Notes under the pieces: generated by a model
Told to the model about the DNA's origin: nothing
Seen by the model: the letters and a program-made list of their open reading frames with translations, nothing else
The model's database searches: none
Assembly (NCBI RefSeq): GCF_039535475.1
Contig: NZ_BAAAXG010000012.1
Location: forward strand, 372,001 to 436,000
DNA length: 64,000 bases
Direction of reading: 5' to 3'
Source: Streptomyces showdoensis
Lineage (GTDB): Bacteria; Actinomycetota; Actinomycetes; Streptomycetales; Streptomycetaceae
In this document: piece after piece, positions 8,678 through 17,352 of the stretch
Numbering within the stretch: the first letter of the stretch is position 1
Layout: each line of letters starts with the position of its first letter
Made by a program: the position numbers and the translations under genes

Positions 8678-9421
8678 TCAGAGCCCGTACGTGAAGCGGG
8701 CCGCGCGGCGCTCCAGGAAGGCGGCGACCCCCTCGGCGGTGTCGCCGCTGCCGCGCGCCTGCTCCGTCCAGTGCGCGTCCCGGTCGGTCCGCCCGTCCGC
8801 GAACTCCTTGGCCGCGGCCTGGGTGAGCAGCGAGCGGGAGACGAGGGTGCGGGTGAACTCGGCCACCCGCTTGTCGAGTTCGCCCACCGGGTGGACCTCG
8901 TCGACCAGACCGGTCCGCAGCGCCCGGTCGGTGTCGACCAACTCGCCGGAGAACAGCAGGTGCTTGGCCGCGGAGGGCCCCACCAGGGCGGCGAGCCGCC
9001 GGGTGGAGGAGGAGGGGTAGACGATGCCGAGCTTCGCCGGGGTCACCCCGAAGCGGGCGCCCTCCTCGGCGAAGCGCAGGTCGCAGGCGGCGGCGAGCTG
9101 GCTGCCGCCGCCCACGCAGTAGCCGCGGACGGCCGCCAGGGTCGGCTTGGCGAAGGCGGCGAGCGCCTCCTCGGCCCGTACCGCGAGGGCCTGCTGCTCG
9201 TCGCCCGGTTCGCGCAGCGTGGAGATGTCGGCCCCGGCGCAGAAGGTCCCGCCCTCGCCCGTCAGGACCAGGGCGCGCACGGCGGGGTCGGCGGCGAGCG
9301 GGGCGAGCAGCTCCGGCAGCGCCCGCCACATCCCGGCGGTCATGGCGTTGCGCTTGGCCGGGTTCGCGATGACGACGGTGGCGACCTCGTCGGCGACGGT
9401 GACGGTCAGCTGGGGCTCCAT
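8678..9421 (-). CDS. Enoyl-CoA hydratase/isomerase family protein
   Basis: 247 residues with the crotonase fold: ANPAKRNAMTAGMW, the first oxyanion-hole segment GTFCAGADIS (about 58-67), and the second glycine-rich segment VRGYCVGGGSQLAAACDLRFA. The position usually holding a catalytic Glu in hydratases falls near KLGIVYPSSSTRRL, where no clear Glu is present, so an isomerase or other crotonase reaction is possible. It converges on the DJ-1 gene with 25 bp between stops and is divergent from the anti-sigma-type ATPase gene. No operon partner. Confidence 0.9.
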   Translation of the reverse strand: MEPQLTVTVADEVATVVIANPAKRNAMTAGMWRALPELLAPLAADPAVRALVLTGEGGTFCAGADISTLREPGDEQQALAVRAEEALAAFAKPTLAAVRGYCVGGGSQLAAACDLRFAEEGARFGVTPAKLGIVYPSSSTRRLAALVGPSAAKHLLFSGELVDTDRALRTGLVDEVHPVGELDKRVAEFTRTLVSRSLLTQAAAKEFADGRTDRDAHWTEQARGSGDTAEGVAAFLERRAARFTYGL

Positions 9422-9604
9422 GCGCCGGATGCTATCCGGGCGGCAGTATCGTCACACCGGCGCACCCTCCGAAGGTGTCAGCCGGGGGTCAAGAGCAGTC
9501 GCACAACTGACGTTGGCATACTCACCCGATCAGAACCCGGTCGATAAGTGTCGACTTCTGGTCAGTAGCCCGGTGGGCCCCGGTGGATTATCAAGACTCG
9601 ACCC

Positions 9605-10213
9605 GTGGCGACAATCGAGCACGAGGGCGGGAACCGGATGATGGAGAGCCGCGGGAGCGTCCCCGCCCGGCCCCCGTCCTACGAAGGGGTCTGGCGCTTC
9701 ACCGCTCCCGCGGTCGACGTTTCCGTCCCGCAGGCCCGGCACGCGGTGCGCGACCTGCTGGCCCGGCAGGCCGTACCCGTCCACGAGGACACCCTCCAGG
9801 GGCTGCTCCTCATCGTTTCCGAACTGGTCACCAACGCGGTCAAGCACGCCGCGCTGCTCTCCCCGGAGATAGCGGTGGAGGTGGCGATCGGGGCGGAGTG
9901 GATCCGGGTGTCCGTCGAGGACAACCATCCCTACCGTCCCAAGGCGCTGGAGGCCGACTGGGGCCAGACCGGCGGCCGCGGACTGCTGCTGGTGCGCGAG
10001 ATCGCCCTGGAGTCGGGCGGTGCCTGCGACGTCGAGCACACCGCGAGCGGCGGCAAGATCATCTGGGCCGCGCTGCCGCTGAACCCGTTCGTGCCCGGTC
10101 AGGTGCCGACGGGACCGGTGGTGCACGGCCTGACGGCGCCGGGCGCGGTGCCCGGCGCCGTCCAGGGGATCCCCGGGATCACCAGCCCCCGGCCGGACCC
10201 GTCAGCTCCCTGA
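9605..10213 (+). CDS. Anti-sigma-factor-like ATP-binding protein (HATPase_c_2)
   Basis: 202 residues. The GHKL-type ATP site is seen in the N box ELVTNAVKHA, the VEDNHPY turn and GGRGLLLVREIAL. These small RsbW/SpoIIAB-like kinases are abundant in Streptomyces and act in partner-switch control of sigma factors or as free-standing ATPases. The start is a GTG at 9605, with an ATG at 9638 as the alternative. The C-terminal 40 residues are Pro/Gly-rich and probably disordered. Its last 35 bases overlap the convergent idi gene, so transcription of the two may interfere. No sigma or anti-anti-sigma gene is adjacent. Confidence 0.88.
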   Translation: MATIEHEGGNRMMESRGSVPARPPSYEGVWRFTAPAVDVSVPQARHAVRDLLARQAVPVHEDTLQGLLLIVSELVTNAVKHAALLSPEIAVEVAIGAEWIRVSVEDNHPYRPKALEADWGQTGGRGLLLVREIALESGGACDVEHTASGGKIIWAALPLNPFVPGQVPTGPVVHGLTAPGAVPGAVQGIPGITSPRPDPSAP

Positions 10214-10787
10214 TCGCCGGACGCGCCGCGTCGAGCACCGTCATGAACCAGGCGGAGAACGGCGCGGACGCGTGGCGCTCGGCCAGCTCGGCCGCGGTCA
10301 CGAAGGCGGTCTCGCCGACCTCCTCCGGATCCGGCCGCGGCCCGGACTGCACCAGGCCGACGAAGAGGTGGTTGAACTCCTGCTCCACCAGGCCCGAGGC
10401 CGGGTCCGGGTGGTTGTAGCGGACCGTGCCCGCCTCCGCCATCAGCGAGGGCGAGACGCCCAGCTCCTCGAAGGTGCGCCGGGCGGCCGCCGCGAACGGC
10501 GCCTCGCCCGGGTACGGGTGGCCGCAGCAGGTGTTGGACCAGACGCCGGGGGAGTGGTACTTGCCCAGCGCCCGGCGCTGCAGCAGCAGCCGGCCCGCCT
10601 CGTCGAAGAGGAAGACGGAGAAGGCGCGGTGCAGCTGCCCCGGCGCCTGGTGGGCGGCCAGCTTCTCCGCCGTGCCGATCGTGACGCCGTCCTCGTCGAC
10701 CAGTTCGAGCATGATCGACGCGTCGGCCGCGGTCGGCTGCACGCCGTTCGACGCGCTGTGGTCCACGGTGGCTGGTGTGATCGGCAT
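10179..10787 (-). CDS. idi: Isopentenyl-diphosphate delta-isomerase, type I
   Basis: 202 residues with a Nudix-like fold: SVFLFDEAGRLLLQRRA, the catalytic-Cys segment SNTCCGHPYPGE, ARRTFEELG, and a C-terminal SAWFM helix. It interconverts IPP and DMAPP using Mg/Mn and sets the starter/extender ratio for prenyl synthesis. It sits about 11 kb from the hopanoid operon and in the same window as the MIB locus, both consumers of these units. ATG at 10787 is preferred because GAAGG lies six bases upstream; an ATG two codons earlier is too close to that site. It overlaps the convergent ATPase gene by 35 bp. Confidence 0.95.
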   Translation of the reverse strand: MPITPATVDHSASNGVQPTAADASIMLELVDEDGVTIGTAEKLAAHQAPGQLHRAFSVFLFDEAGRLLLQRRALGKYHSPGVWSNTCCGHPYPGEAPFAAAARRTFEELGVSPSLMAEAGTVRYNHPDPASGLVEQEFNHLFVGLVQSGPRPDPEEVGETAFVTAAELAERHASAPFSAWFMTVLDAARPAIRELTGPAGGW

Positions 10788-10877
10788 ACCCATCCTTCGC
10801 TTCGGTCCTCGCCCTCGCGGGGGCGACCTCAGTCTGCCGTACAAAAGCGGCTTGTCCGTACTTCGGCGGCCTGACAT

Positions 10878-10924
10878 GGCCGCTCCCACCGCGCCGGGAG
10901 TGCCCCGGTGCGGCGGGAGCGGCC
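10878..10924 (-). terminator. Hairpin terminator after the methyltransferase-acetyltransferase gene
   Basis: Outer 10-bp perfect arms (10878-10887 and 10915-10924) enclose a second GC-rich stem with GT pairs, starting seven bases beyond the stop at 10931. Confidence 0.7.
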
Positions 10925-10930
10925 GGCGCG

Positions 10931-12196
10931 TCAGACCCCGAAAGCCGCCGGATAGGAGATCGTGCCCCTGGTCACGGCTCCGGAACCGTCGAGATCCAGA
11001 GCCATCATCGCCTCGTCCGGAACCTCGAAGGTCGGCCGGATTCCATACTCGGACGCACGTGCGAACCCGAACCGCGGGTAGTACTCCGGATGGCCCAGCA
11101 CCAGCACGAGCCGCTCGCCGCGCAGCCGCGCCGCGTCGAGCACCGCGCGCACGACGGCCTGCCCGGCGCCCGTGCGCTGGTACGCGGGAGCCACCGCGAC
11201 CGGCGCCAGGGCGGCCGCCGGGGCGCCGTCCACGTGGCAGCGGGTGATCAGGGCGTACGCGGCGACCGTGCCGTCCGGCGCCTCCGCGACATAGCTGAGC
11301 CCGGGCAGCCAGGCCGCCCGGTCCCCGCGCAGTGCGTCGACGAGACCGGCCTCGTCCGGCGTGGCGAAGGCCGCCGCGTTGATCTCCCGTACGAGGGGGA
11401 CGTCGGCCGCGGTCTCCTCGCGGGTCCGCCACCTCGGGTCCGCGGGCCGCAGCGCGAAGCCGGCGTAGCCGTACTCCGCGCCGTGCTCGCGGCGCAGTGC
11501 GATCTCGGCGCGGGCCCCGGACACGGCCTCGGCCATGCCGGGCACCGAGAGGTCCGCCGCGTCCGCGTGCGCGGCGAGCGGAGCGTAGTACTCGTCCCAG
11601 TCCTCCTCCGGCTGGAGGACGGTGCCCAGGACGTGGAAGCCGGCCTCGACGGCGGCGGCGGCGTTCCCGGCGACGGTGCGGAGCCGGTAGTGCTCCTCCC
11701 AGAAGCCGCGGGCGGTCTCGCCCGGCTCCTCGGTGGTCCAGACGCACTCGGTGAGCACCAGGGTGCCGCCGGGGGCCAGGAGCCGGCGCCACTCGGCGAG
11801 CGCCCGGTCGAAGCCGATCACCCAGGCCGAGCTCTCGGCCCAGACGAGGTCGAAGGAGCCGTCGGGCAGCTCCTCCAGCGCGCCCATGTCGGCGCGCAGG
11901 GTGTGGATCCGCTCGTCGAGACCGCGGGCGGCGGCCGTGCGGCGCAGCTCGGCCAGGAACGGCTCGTGCAGGTCGACGGCGGTCACCTCGGCGCCCGCCT
12001 CCGCGGCGAGCAGCAGCGCGGAGCGGCCCGGGCCGCAGCCCAGGTCGAGCACGCGCGGGCGCTCGGGAAGCGGGCCGGCCAGCGACAGCAGGCGGCGGGT
12101 GGTGGTGTCGGAGCCCGGGCCCTGCCGCGGCAGACCGTGGTGCAGGGCGAAGAAGGCGTCGTGGAGCGCGGTGGTGGTGATGTCGTTGTCGGACAA
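10931..12196 (-). CDS. Bifunctional class I SAM methyltransferase / GNAT acetyltransferase
   Basis: 421 residues joining two enzymes. Residues about 1-250 are a Rossmann methyltransferase (motif I VLDLGCGPGRSALLLA at 49-64, then AVDLHEPFL and LAPGGTLVLTE). Residues about 255-421 are a GNAT domain (VAPAYQRTGAGQAVVRAVLD as the acetyl-CoA loop, GHPEYYPRFGF). Substrates are unknown. The start codon is TTG at 12196, with AAGGG about ten bases upstream. A 23-codon ORF with a good ribosome site lies 51 bp upstream and might be a leader. Fusions of these folds occur in Streptomyces, so this is unlikely to be an assembly join. Confidence 0.9.
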   Translation of the reverse strand: MSDNDITTTALHDAFFALHHGLPRQGPGSDTTTRRLLSLAGPLPERPRVLDLGCGPGRSALLLAAEAGAEVTAVDLHEPFLAELRRTAAARGLDERIHTLRADMGALEELPDGSFDLVWAESSAWVIGFDRALAEWRRLLAPGGTLVLTECVWTTEEPGETARGFWEEHYRLRTVAGNAAAAVEAGFHVLGTVLQPEEDWDEYYAPLAAHADAADLSVPGMAEAVSGARAEIALRREHGAEYGYAGFALRPADPRWRTREETAADVPLVREINAAAFATPDEAGLVDALRGDRAAWLPGLSYVAEAPDGTVAAYALITRCHVDGAPAAALAPVAVAPAYQRTGAGQAVVRAVLDAARLRGERLVLVLGHPEYYPRFGFARASEYGIRPTFEVPDEAMMALDLDGSGAVTRGTISYPAAFGV

Positions 12197-12247
12197 CGTG
12201 GGAAACCCTTGTGTGAGAGAAGGGTCCCGGCCGACGGTGAAGTCAGG

Positions 12248-12319
12248 TCAGCCGGAGACCCGGAGGCTGAGGGACGACCGGGCGCTGCCGCTGCGGGCAG
12301 CCTCCATCGCGACGGTCAT
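12248..12319 (-). CDS. Possible 23-residue leader peptide
   Basis: A short ORF starting MTVAMEAARSGSARSS, preceded by AAGGAG nine bases before the ATG. It lies between the CDF exporter and the methyltransferase-acetyltransferase gene on the same strand, 51 bp ahead of the latter's TTG start. No homologue is recognised. It could be a translated leader or a chance ORF. Confidence 0.35.
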   Translation of the reverse strand: MTVAMEAARSGSARSSLSLRVSG

Positions 12320-12369
12320 CAACCTCAGCTCCTTCCACACTCGCGTTCGGACATCGCCCAGGCTAACAG

Positions 12370-13311
12370 TCACAGGCACAGCTTGGCCTCGTGCTCGGCG
12401 TGGCCGGCCGGCTCCAGCTGGAAGGTGCAGTGCTCGACGTCGAAGTGCGAGCCCAGGCAGCCCTGGAGGTCGTGCAGCATCTTCTCGTGGCCGATGGCGT
12501 CCAGCGTGTCCTGGCTCACGACCACGTGCGCCGACAGCACCGGCATGCCCGAGGTGATCGTCCAGGCGTGCAGGTCGTGCACGTCCTCGACGCCCGGCAG
12601 GGCCAGGACGTGCGCGCGCACCTCGGCCATGTCCACGCCCTTGGGGGCCGCCTCCAGGAGCACGTCCAGGGTTTCCCGCAGCAGCTTCACCGTGCGCGGC
12701 ACGATCATCAGGCCGATCACGATCGAGGCGATCGGGTCCGCGTACGACCAGCCGGTGGCCAGGATGATGCCCGCCGCGACCAGTACCGTCACCGAGCCCA
12801 GGGCGTCGGCCAGCACCTCCAGGTAGGCGCCGCGGACGTTGAGGCTCTCCTTCTGGCCGCGCATCAGCAGCGACAGCGAGACGATGTTGGCGACCAGGCC
12901 GATCAGGGCGAAGACGATGGTCAGTCCGCCCTTGGTCTCGGCCGGCTCCATGAAGCGCTGGATCGCCTCGTACAGCACGTAGCCGCCGACGCCGAGCAGG
13001 AGGAGACAGTTCGCGAGCGCGGCGAGGATCTCGGCCCGGGCGTAGCCGTAGGTGCGGTTGACCGACGGCGGCCGGTTGGCGAAGTGGATCGCGAGCAGCG
13101 CCATCCCGAGGCCGAGGGCGTCGGTGGCCATGTGGGCCGCGTCGGCGATCAGCGCGAGCGAGTCGGACAGCACGCCACCGATGATCTCGACGACCATCAC
13201 GGAGAGCGTGATGCCGAGTGCGATGCGCAGCCGGCTCTTGTAGGCCGCGGCCGCGGTGCCCGTGGGCGGCGGTCCGCCGTGGCTGTGTCCGTGGTCGTGT
13301 CCAGCCCCCAT
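12370..13311 (-). CDS. Cation diffusion facilitator (CDF) family exporter
   Basis: 313 residues with a His-rich N-terminus (GHDHGHSHGG), six hydrophobic segments and a cytoplasmic C-terminal domain. The transport-site pair is visible: SLALIADAAHMATDALG in TM2 (HxxxD) and LADALGSVTVLVAAG in TM5 (DxxxS/N-like). CDF proteins exchange Zn, Co or Cd for protons. ATG at 13311 has GGGAGG seven bases upstream. No metal-responsive regulator gene is adjacent. An inverted repeat about 87 bp upstream (13398-13414) could be an operator. Family sure; metal not determined, though the His-rich tail suggests zinc. Confidence 0.94.
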   Translation of the reverse strand: MGAGHDHGHSHGGPPPTGTAAAAYKSRLRIALGITLSVMVVEIIGGVLSDSLALIADAAHMATDALGLGMALLAIHFANRPPSVNRTYGYARAEILAALANCLLLLGVGGYVLYEAIQRFMEPAETKGGLTIVFALIGLVANIVSLSLLMRGQKESLNVRGAYLEVLADALGSVTVLVAAGIILATGWSYADPIASIVIGLMIVPRTVKLLRETLDVLLEAAPKGVDMAEVRAHVLALPGVEDVHDLHAWTITSGMPVLSAHVVVSQDTLDAIGHEKMLHDLQGCLGSHFDVEHCTFQLEPAGHAEHEAKLCL

Positions 13312-13730
13312 GACAAGGCCTCCCGGTCGTGTCGTCCATCAGCGTCGGTCAGGTGCTCCGATTCGCAAGTGAACTACGGGTGGGGGGTATGTGCAACACG
13401 GTACTGAACACCGTTGTCATATGCTCTGACCTGCGCTTATGCAGATCGGCCAGGAGGTGTCGCGAAACATGCGCCGCCCCCCGTCCGGACGCGGTTTGTG
13501 GGCCGGGCGGGCGATCGCCCATGATGATCTCCACAGGACGCGGCGCACGCGCGGGGACGCGGGTGGGCCCGGGGGAGTCCGTACCGCGAAACCTCGGTGA
13601 ACTCGCGCTTCCGTTCATCCGATAGCCTCAGCCGACGTGCCGCGCCCGGGTGCCGGGCCGCACCGCCGCGCCCGGGGCCGTGCCGTGGGCCCCGCCGGCC
13701 CGTCCGTCAGCTCCAAGGAGTGAGTTCGTC
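13312..13730. other. 419-bp gene-free divergent promoter region
   Basis: It separates the minus-strand CDF gene from the plus-strand phospho-polymer operon. On the left is ACGGT-N7-ACCGT (13398-13414), a possible operator. Short open frames on both strands have no ribosome site or recognisable product. A strong AAGGAG lies at 13715-13720. I see no RNA gene. Confidence 0.6.
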
Positions 13731-15557
13731 CTGTCGACCGCCATCCTCACCGGTCCGCCGGTACCCGGATCGTCGCTCGACGCCGATCTGCGGGCCCTCG
13801 GCTTCCACGTCGAGGTCGCCTCCGGTCCGCACGAGACGAGCGGCCTGCTGGCCGCCGTACCGGCCGGACAGCGCGTCGCCGTCGTGGACCCCCGCTTCGT
13901 CGGGCACCTGCACGCCCTGCGGCTCGCCCTCACCGACCCCCGCTTCCCGGCCGCCGCCGCCCCCGGCGCCCTCACCGCGCAGCCCGAGGCCCGCCCGGCC
14001 CTGGCCCGCGCGCTGGCGGCAGACCCGGACGGCACCCCGGCCGGGGCCGCGCCGGACGCCCCGTACGGCGTCGTGGACAACCTCCCCGACACCCTCGCCG
14101 CCGCGCTCGACGCCGACGGCGTCGCCGTGCACCGGCCGGCGCTCGGCACCCTCGTCGCCGCCGTCCCCGAGGACGCCGAGGCCCGCCACCAGGCGCGGGC
14201 CGGCGTCGCGGCCGTCGACGAGGAGGCGGTCCGGCTGCGCTCCGCCGTGAAGGCCCACGACGGCTTCTTCACCACCTTCTTCATCAGCCCGTACTCGCGC
14301 TACATCGCCCGCTGGTGCGCGCGCCGCGGCCTGACCCCCAACCAGGTCACCACCGCCTCGCTGCTCACCGCGCTGATCGCGGCCGGCTGCGCCGCCACCG
14401 GCGAGCGCGGCGGCTACGTCGCGGCCGGCGTGCTGCTCCTCGTCTCCTTCGTGCTCGACTGCACCGACGGGCAGCTCGCCCGCTACGCGCTCAAGTACTC
14501 GACGATGGGCGCCTGGCTCGACGCCACCTTCGACCGCGCCAAGGAGTACGCCTTCTACGCCGGCCTCGCCCTCGGCGCGGCCGGGAACGGCGACGACGTC
14601 TGGGCCCTCGCGCTCGGCGCGATGGTCCTCATGACCTGCCGGCACGTCGTGGACTTCTCCTTCAACGAGGCGAACGCCGAGAGCACGGGCGCCGCGGCCA
14701 AGACCAGCCTGGCCCTCTCCAGCAGGCTGGACGGCGTCGGCTGGACCGTCTGGGCCCGGCGCATGATCATCCTGCCGATCGGCGAGCGCTGGGCGATGAT
14801 CGCCGTCCTCACCGCCGTCACCACCCCCCGGATCGTCTTCTGGGCCCTGATCGTCGGCTGCGCCTTCGGCGCCTGCTACACCACCGCCGGCCGCGTGCTG
14901 CGCTCGCTGACCCGCAAGACCCCCCGCACCGACCGCGCCGCCCGGGCCCTGGCCGACCTCGCGGACTCCGGCCCGCTCGCCGAGCTCCAGGCCCGGCTGC
15001 TCCGCGGCCGGGCCGGCGCGGTCGCCCCGGTCGTCGTGGCCGCCCTCGGCGCCGTCCTGATGCTCGCGGGCGCGCTCGTCCTGCCGTTCGGCGACGCCCG
15101 GCTGATCGCCGTCGCGGTGGTCTACGCGATGGCGGCGGGCCTCACCGTCTCCCGCCCCCTCAAGGGCGCCCTCGACTGGCTGGTCCCGCCCCTCTTCCGG
15201 GCGGCCGAGTACGGCACCGTCCTCGTCCTCGCCGCCAAGGCCGACTCCGCCCAGGCCCTCCCCGCCGCATTCGGGCTGGTCGCGGCGGTCGCCTACCATC
15301 ACTACGACACGGTGTACCGCATCCGCGGCGGCACCGGCGCGCCGCCCGCGTGGCTGGTGCGCACCGTCGGCGGCCACGAGGGACGCACGCTCGTGGTGGC
15401 CGTACTCGCCGCCCTGCTGGCGAACCGCGGCAACGACTTCACCTCGGCGCTCACCGCTCTCGCGGTCGCCGTCGGCCTCGTGGTCCTCGTGGAGTCCATC
15501 CGCTTCTGGGTCTCCTCCGGAGCACCCGCCGTACACGACGAAGGAGAGACAGCATGA
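13731..15557 (+). CDS. DUF5941-type protein with CDP-alcohol phosphatidyltransferase domain
   Basis: About 608 residues. A roughly 180-residue N-terminal domain with an alpha/beta look precedes a membrane CDP-alcohol phosphatidyltransferase domain. Its full motif D-x2-DG-x2-AR-x8-G-x3-D-x3-D is intact (DCTDGQLARY through WLDATFD, about residues 243-268). A second hydrophobic half with several helices follows, making this much longer than simple phosphatidyltransferases. Such enzymes move a phospho-alcohol from a CDP carrier to an acceptor at the membrane. Start choice is awkward: AAGGAG at 13715-13720 points to a CTG at 13731 (STAILTGPP), while a GTG at 13650 lacks a ribosome site. It overlaps the next gene by ATGA. 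Confidence 0.88.
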   Translation: MSTAILTGPPVPGSSLDADLRALGFHVEVASGPHETSGLLAAVPAGQRVAVVDPRFVGHLHALRLALTDPRFPAAAAPGALTAQPEARPALARALAADPDGTPAGAAPDAPYGVVDNLPDTLAAALDADGVAVHRPALGTLVAAVPEDAEARHQARAGVAAVDEEAVRLRSAVKAHDGFFTTFFISPYSRYIARWCARRGLTPNQVTTASLLTALIAAGCAATGERGGYVAAGVLLLVSFVLDCTDGQLARYALKYSTMGAWLDATFDRAKEYAFYAGLALGAAGNGDDVWALALGAMVLMTCRHVVDFSFNEANAESTGAAAKTSLALSSRLDGVGWTVWARRMIILPIGERWAMIAVLTAVTTPRIVFWALIVGCAFGACYTTAGRVLRSLTRKTPRTDRAARALADLADSGPLAELQARLLRGRAGAVAPVVVAALGAVLMLAGALVLPFGDARLIAVAVVYAMAAGLTVSRPLKGALDWLVPPLFRAAEYGTVLVLAAKADSAQALPAAFGLVAAVAYHHYDTVYRIRGGTGAPPAWLVRTVGGHEGRTLVVAVLAALLANRGNDFTSALTALAVAVGLVVLVESIRFWVSSGAPAVHDEGETA

Positions 15558-16303
15558 TTGGCCTCGTACTGGCAGCCGGTGCCGGACGGCGTCTGCGCCC
15601 CTACACCGACACGCTTCCGAAGGCCCTCGTGCCCGTGGACCGCGAGGGCGACGGTTCCCTGACCGTCCTCGACCTCACGCTGAAGAACTTCGCCGAGGTC
15701 GGCCTCACCGAGGTCGCGATCGTCGTCGGCTACCGCAAGGAGGCCGTGTACGCGCGCAAGGAGGCCCTGGAGGCGAAGTACGGCGTCTCGATCACGCTGA
15801 TCGACAACGACAAGGCCGAGGAGTGGAACAACGCCTACTCCCTGTGGTGCGCCCGTGAGGTCCTGAAGAAGGGCGTCATCCTCGCCAACGGCGACACCGT
15901 GCACCCGGTCTCCGTCGAGAAGACCCTGCTCGCCGCCCGCGGCCAGGGCCAGAAGATCATCCTCGCCCTCGACACGGTGAAGAACCTCGCCGACGAGGAG
16001 ATGAAGGTCGTCACCGCCGAGGGCAAGGGCGTCCAGAAGATCACCAAGCTGATGGACCCGGCCGACGCGACCGGCGAGTACATCGGTGTCACCCTCATCG
16101 AGGCCGAGGCCGCCGAGGAGCTGGCCGACGCCCTGCAGACCACCTTCGAGCGCGACCCCGACCTCTACTACGAGGACGGCTACCAGGAGCTCGTCAACCG
16201 CGGCTTCACCGTCGACGTGGCGCCGATCGGCGACGTGAAGTGGGTGGAGATCGACAACCACGACGACCTGGCGAAGGGCCGTGACATCGCGTGCCAGTAC
16301 TGA
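15554..16303 (+). CDS. Sugar-phosphate/polyol-phosphate nucleotidyltransferase
   Basis: 249 residues, a single-domain nucleotidyltransferase: GLVLAAGAGRRLRPYT with the PKALVPV lysine near residue 24 forms the NTP-binding signature, and ANGDTVHP supplies a metal-binding Asp. The small size and the phosphatidyltransferase neighbours fit a CTP-dependent enzyme that makes CDP-polyol or CDP-choline-like products rather than a dTDP-sugar enzyme. Its ATG overlaps the upstream stop by four bases, and its stop overlaps the next gene by 13 bases. I infer that it activates the alcohol later used by the flanking phosphatidyltransferases. The base (CTP versus others) cannot be read from sequence. Confidence 0.88.
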   Translation: MIGLVLAAGAGRRLRPYTDTLPKALVPVDREGDGSLTVLDLTLKNFAEVGLTEVAIVVGYRKEAVYARKEALEAKYGVSITLIDNDKAEEWNNAYSLWCAREVLKKGVILANGDTVHPVSVEKTLLAARGQGQKIILALDTVKNLADEEMKVVTAEGKGVQKITKLMDPADATGEYIGVTLIEAEAAEELADALQTTFERDPDLYYEDGYQELVNRGFTVDVAPIGDVKWVEIDNHDDLAKGRDIACQY

Positions 16304-17352
16304 CCCGGCTCATCCCGTCGCCGGTCGTCGTCGACATCCGCGGTGGAGCGCTGGACGACCTGTCCGCGCTCCTCGCGGACCAGCGGATCTCCAGCAACGG
16401 CCGGATCGCCGTCGCCATCAGCGGCGGCTCCGGCCTGAAGCTCCGTGACCGCTTCGCCCCCGAGCTCCCGGACGCCGACTGGTACCCGGTCGCCGGCGGC
16501 ACCATCGACGAGGCCGTCAAGCTCGCCGACGCCATGCGCGGCAAGCGGTACGACGCGGTCGTGGCCCTCGGTGGCGGCAAGATCATCGACGTGACGAAGT
16601 ACGCGGCGGCCCGGGTGGGCCTGCCGCTCGTCGCGATCGCCACCAACCTGTCGCACGACGGGATCTGCTCGCCGATCTCCACCCTGGACAACGACAACGG
16701 CCGGGGCTCCTACGGCGTGCCGACCCCGATCGCGCTGGTCATCGACCTCGACGTGATCCGGGACGCCCCGGCGCGCTTCGTGCGCTCCGGCATCGGCGAC
16801 GCGATCTCCAACCTCTCCGCCATCGCCGACTGGGAGCTCTCCCACCGCGAGACCGGCGAGAAGGTCGACGGCCTGGCCGCCGCCATGGCCCGCAGCGCCG
16901 GCGAGGCCGTGCTCCGGCACCCCGGCGGCGTCGGCGACGACGACTTCCTGGTCACCCTCTCCGAGGGCCTGGTGATGTCCGGCATCGCCATGTCGATCAG
17001 CGGTGACAGCCGCCCCTCCTCGGGCGCCTGCCACGAGATCAGCCACGCCTTCGACCTGCTCTACCCGGCCCGGGCGGCCAGCCACGGCGAGCAGTGCGGC
17101 CTCGGCGCCGCCTTCGCCATGCACCTGCGCGGCGCCGCCGAGGAGTCCGCGCAGATGGTCGCCACGCTGCGGCGGCACGGCCTGCCCGTGCTCCCGGAGG
17201 AGATGGGCTTCAGCGTGGACGAGTTCGTCCGCGCGGTGGAGTTCGCCCCGCAGACCCGGCCCGGCCGGTTCACCATCCTCGAGCACCTCGACCTGTCCAC
17301 AGACCAGATCAGGGACGCGTACGCCGACTATGCAAAAGCCATCGGTAGCTGA
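16291..17352 (+). CDS. Glycerol-1-phosphate dehydrogenase-like (EgsA/AraM) protein
   Basis: 353 residues of the iron-containing-alcohol-dehydrogenase superfamily in the branch holding sn-glycerol-1-phosphate dehydrogenases: VVALGGGKIIDVTKYAA (NAD loop), ATNLSHDGICSP, SGDSRPSSGACHEISHAFD (metal His) and ASHGEQCGLG (second metal His). The branch reduces DHAP to G1P, the archaeal-type stereoisomer, and is known in some bacteria. Here it could feed the adjacent nucleotidyltransferase with a polyol phosphate. GTG at 16291 overlaps the previous gene, and GAAGGG about 13 bases upstream is a weak site. It overlaps the next gene by 23 bases. Substrate is inferred from family only. Confidence 0.87.
   Translation: MPVLTRLIPSPVVVDIRGGALDDLSALLADQRISSNGRIAVAISGGSGLKLRDRFAPELPDADWYPVAGGTIDEAVKLADAMRGKRYDAVVALGGGKIIDVTKYAAARVGLPLVAIATNLSHDGICSPISTLDNDNGRGSYGVPTPIALVIDLDVIRDAPARFVRSGIGDAISNLSAIADWELSHRETGEKVDGLAAAMARSAGEAVLRHPGGVGDDDFLVTLSEGLVMSGIAMSISGDSRPSSGACHEISHAFDLLYPARAASHGEQCGLGAAFAMHLRGAAEESAQMVATLRRHGLPVLPEEMGFSVDEFVRAVEFAPQTRPGRFTILEHLDLSTDQIRDAYADYAKAIGS

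Noticed and set aside
13329..13625. Open frames on both strands in the CDF-DUF5941 gap, considered as a metal regulator
   Set aside because: No helix-turn-helix pattern, poor ribosome sites and no recognisable family.
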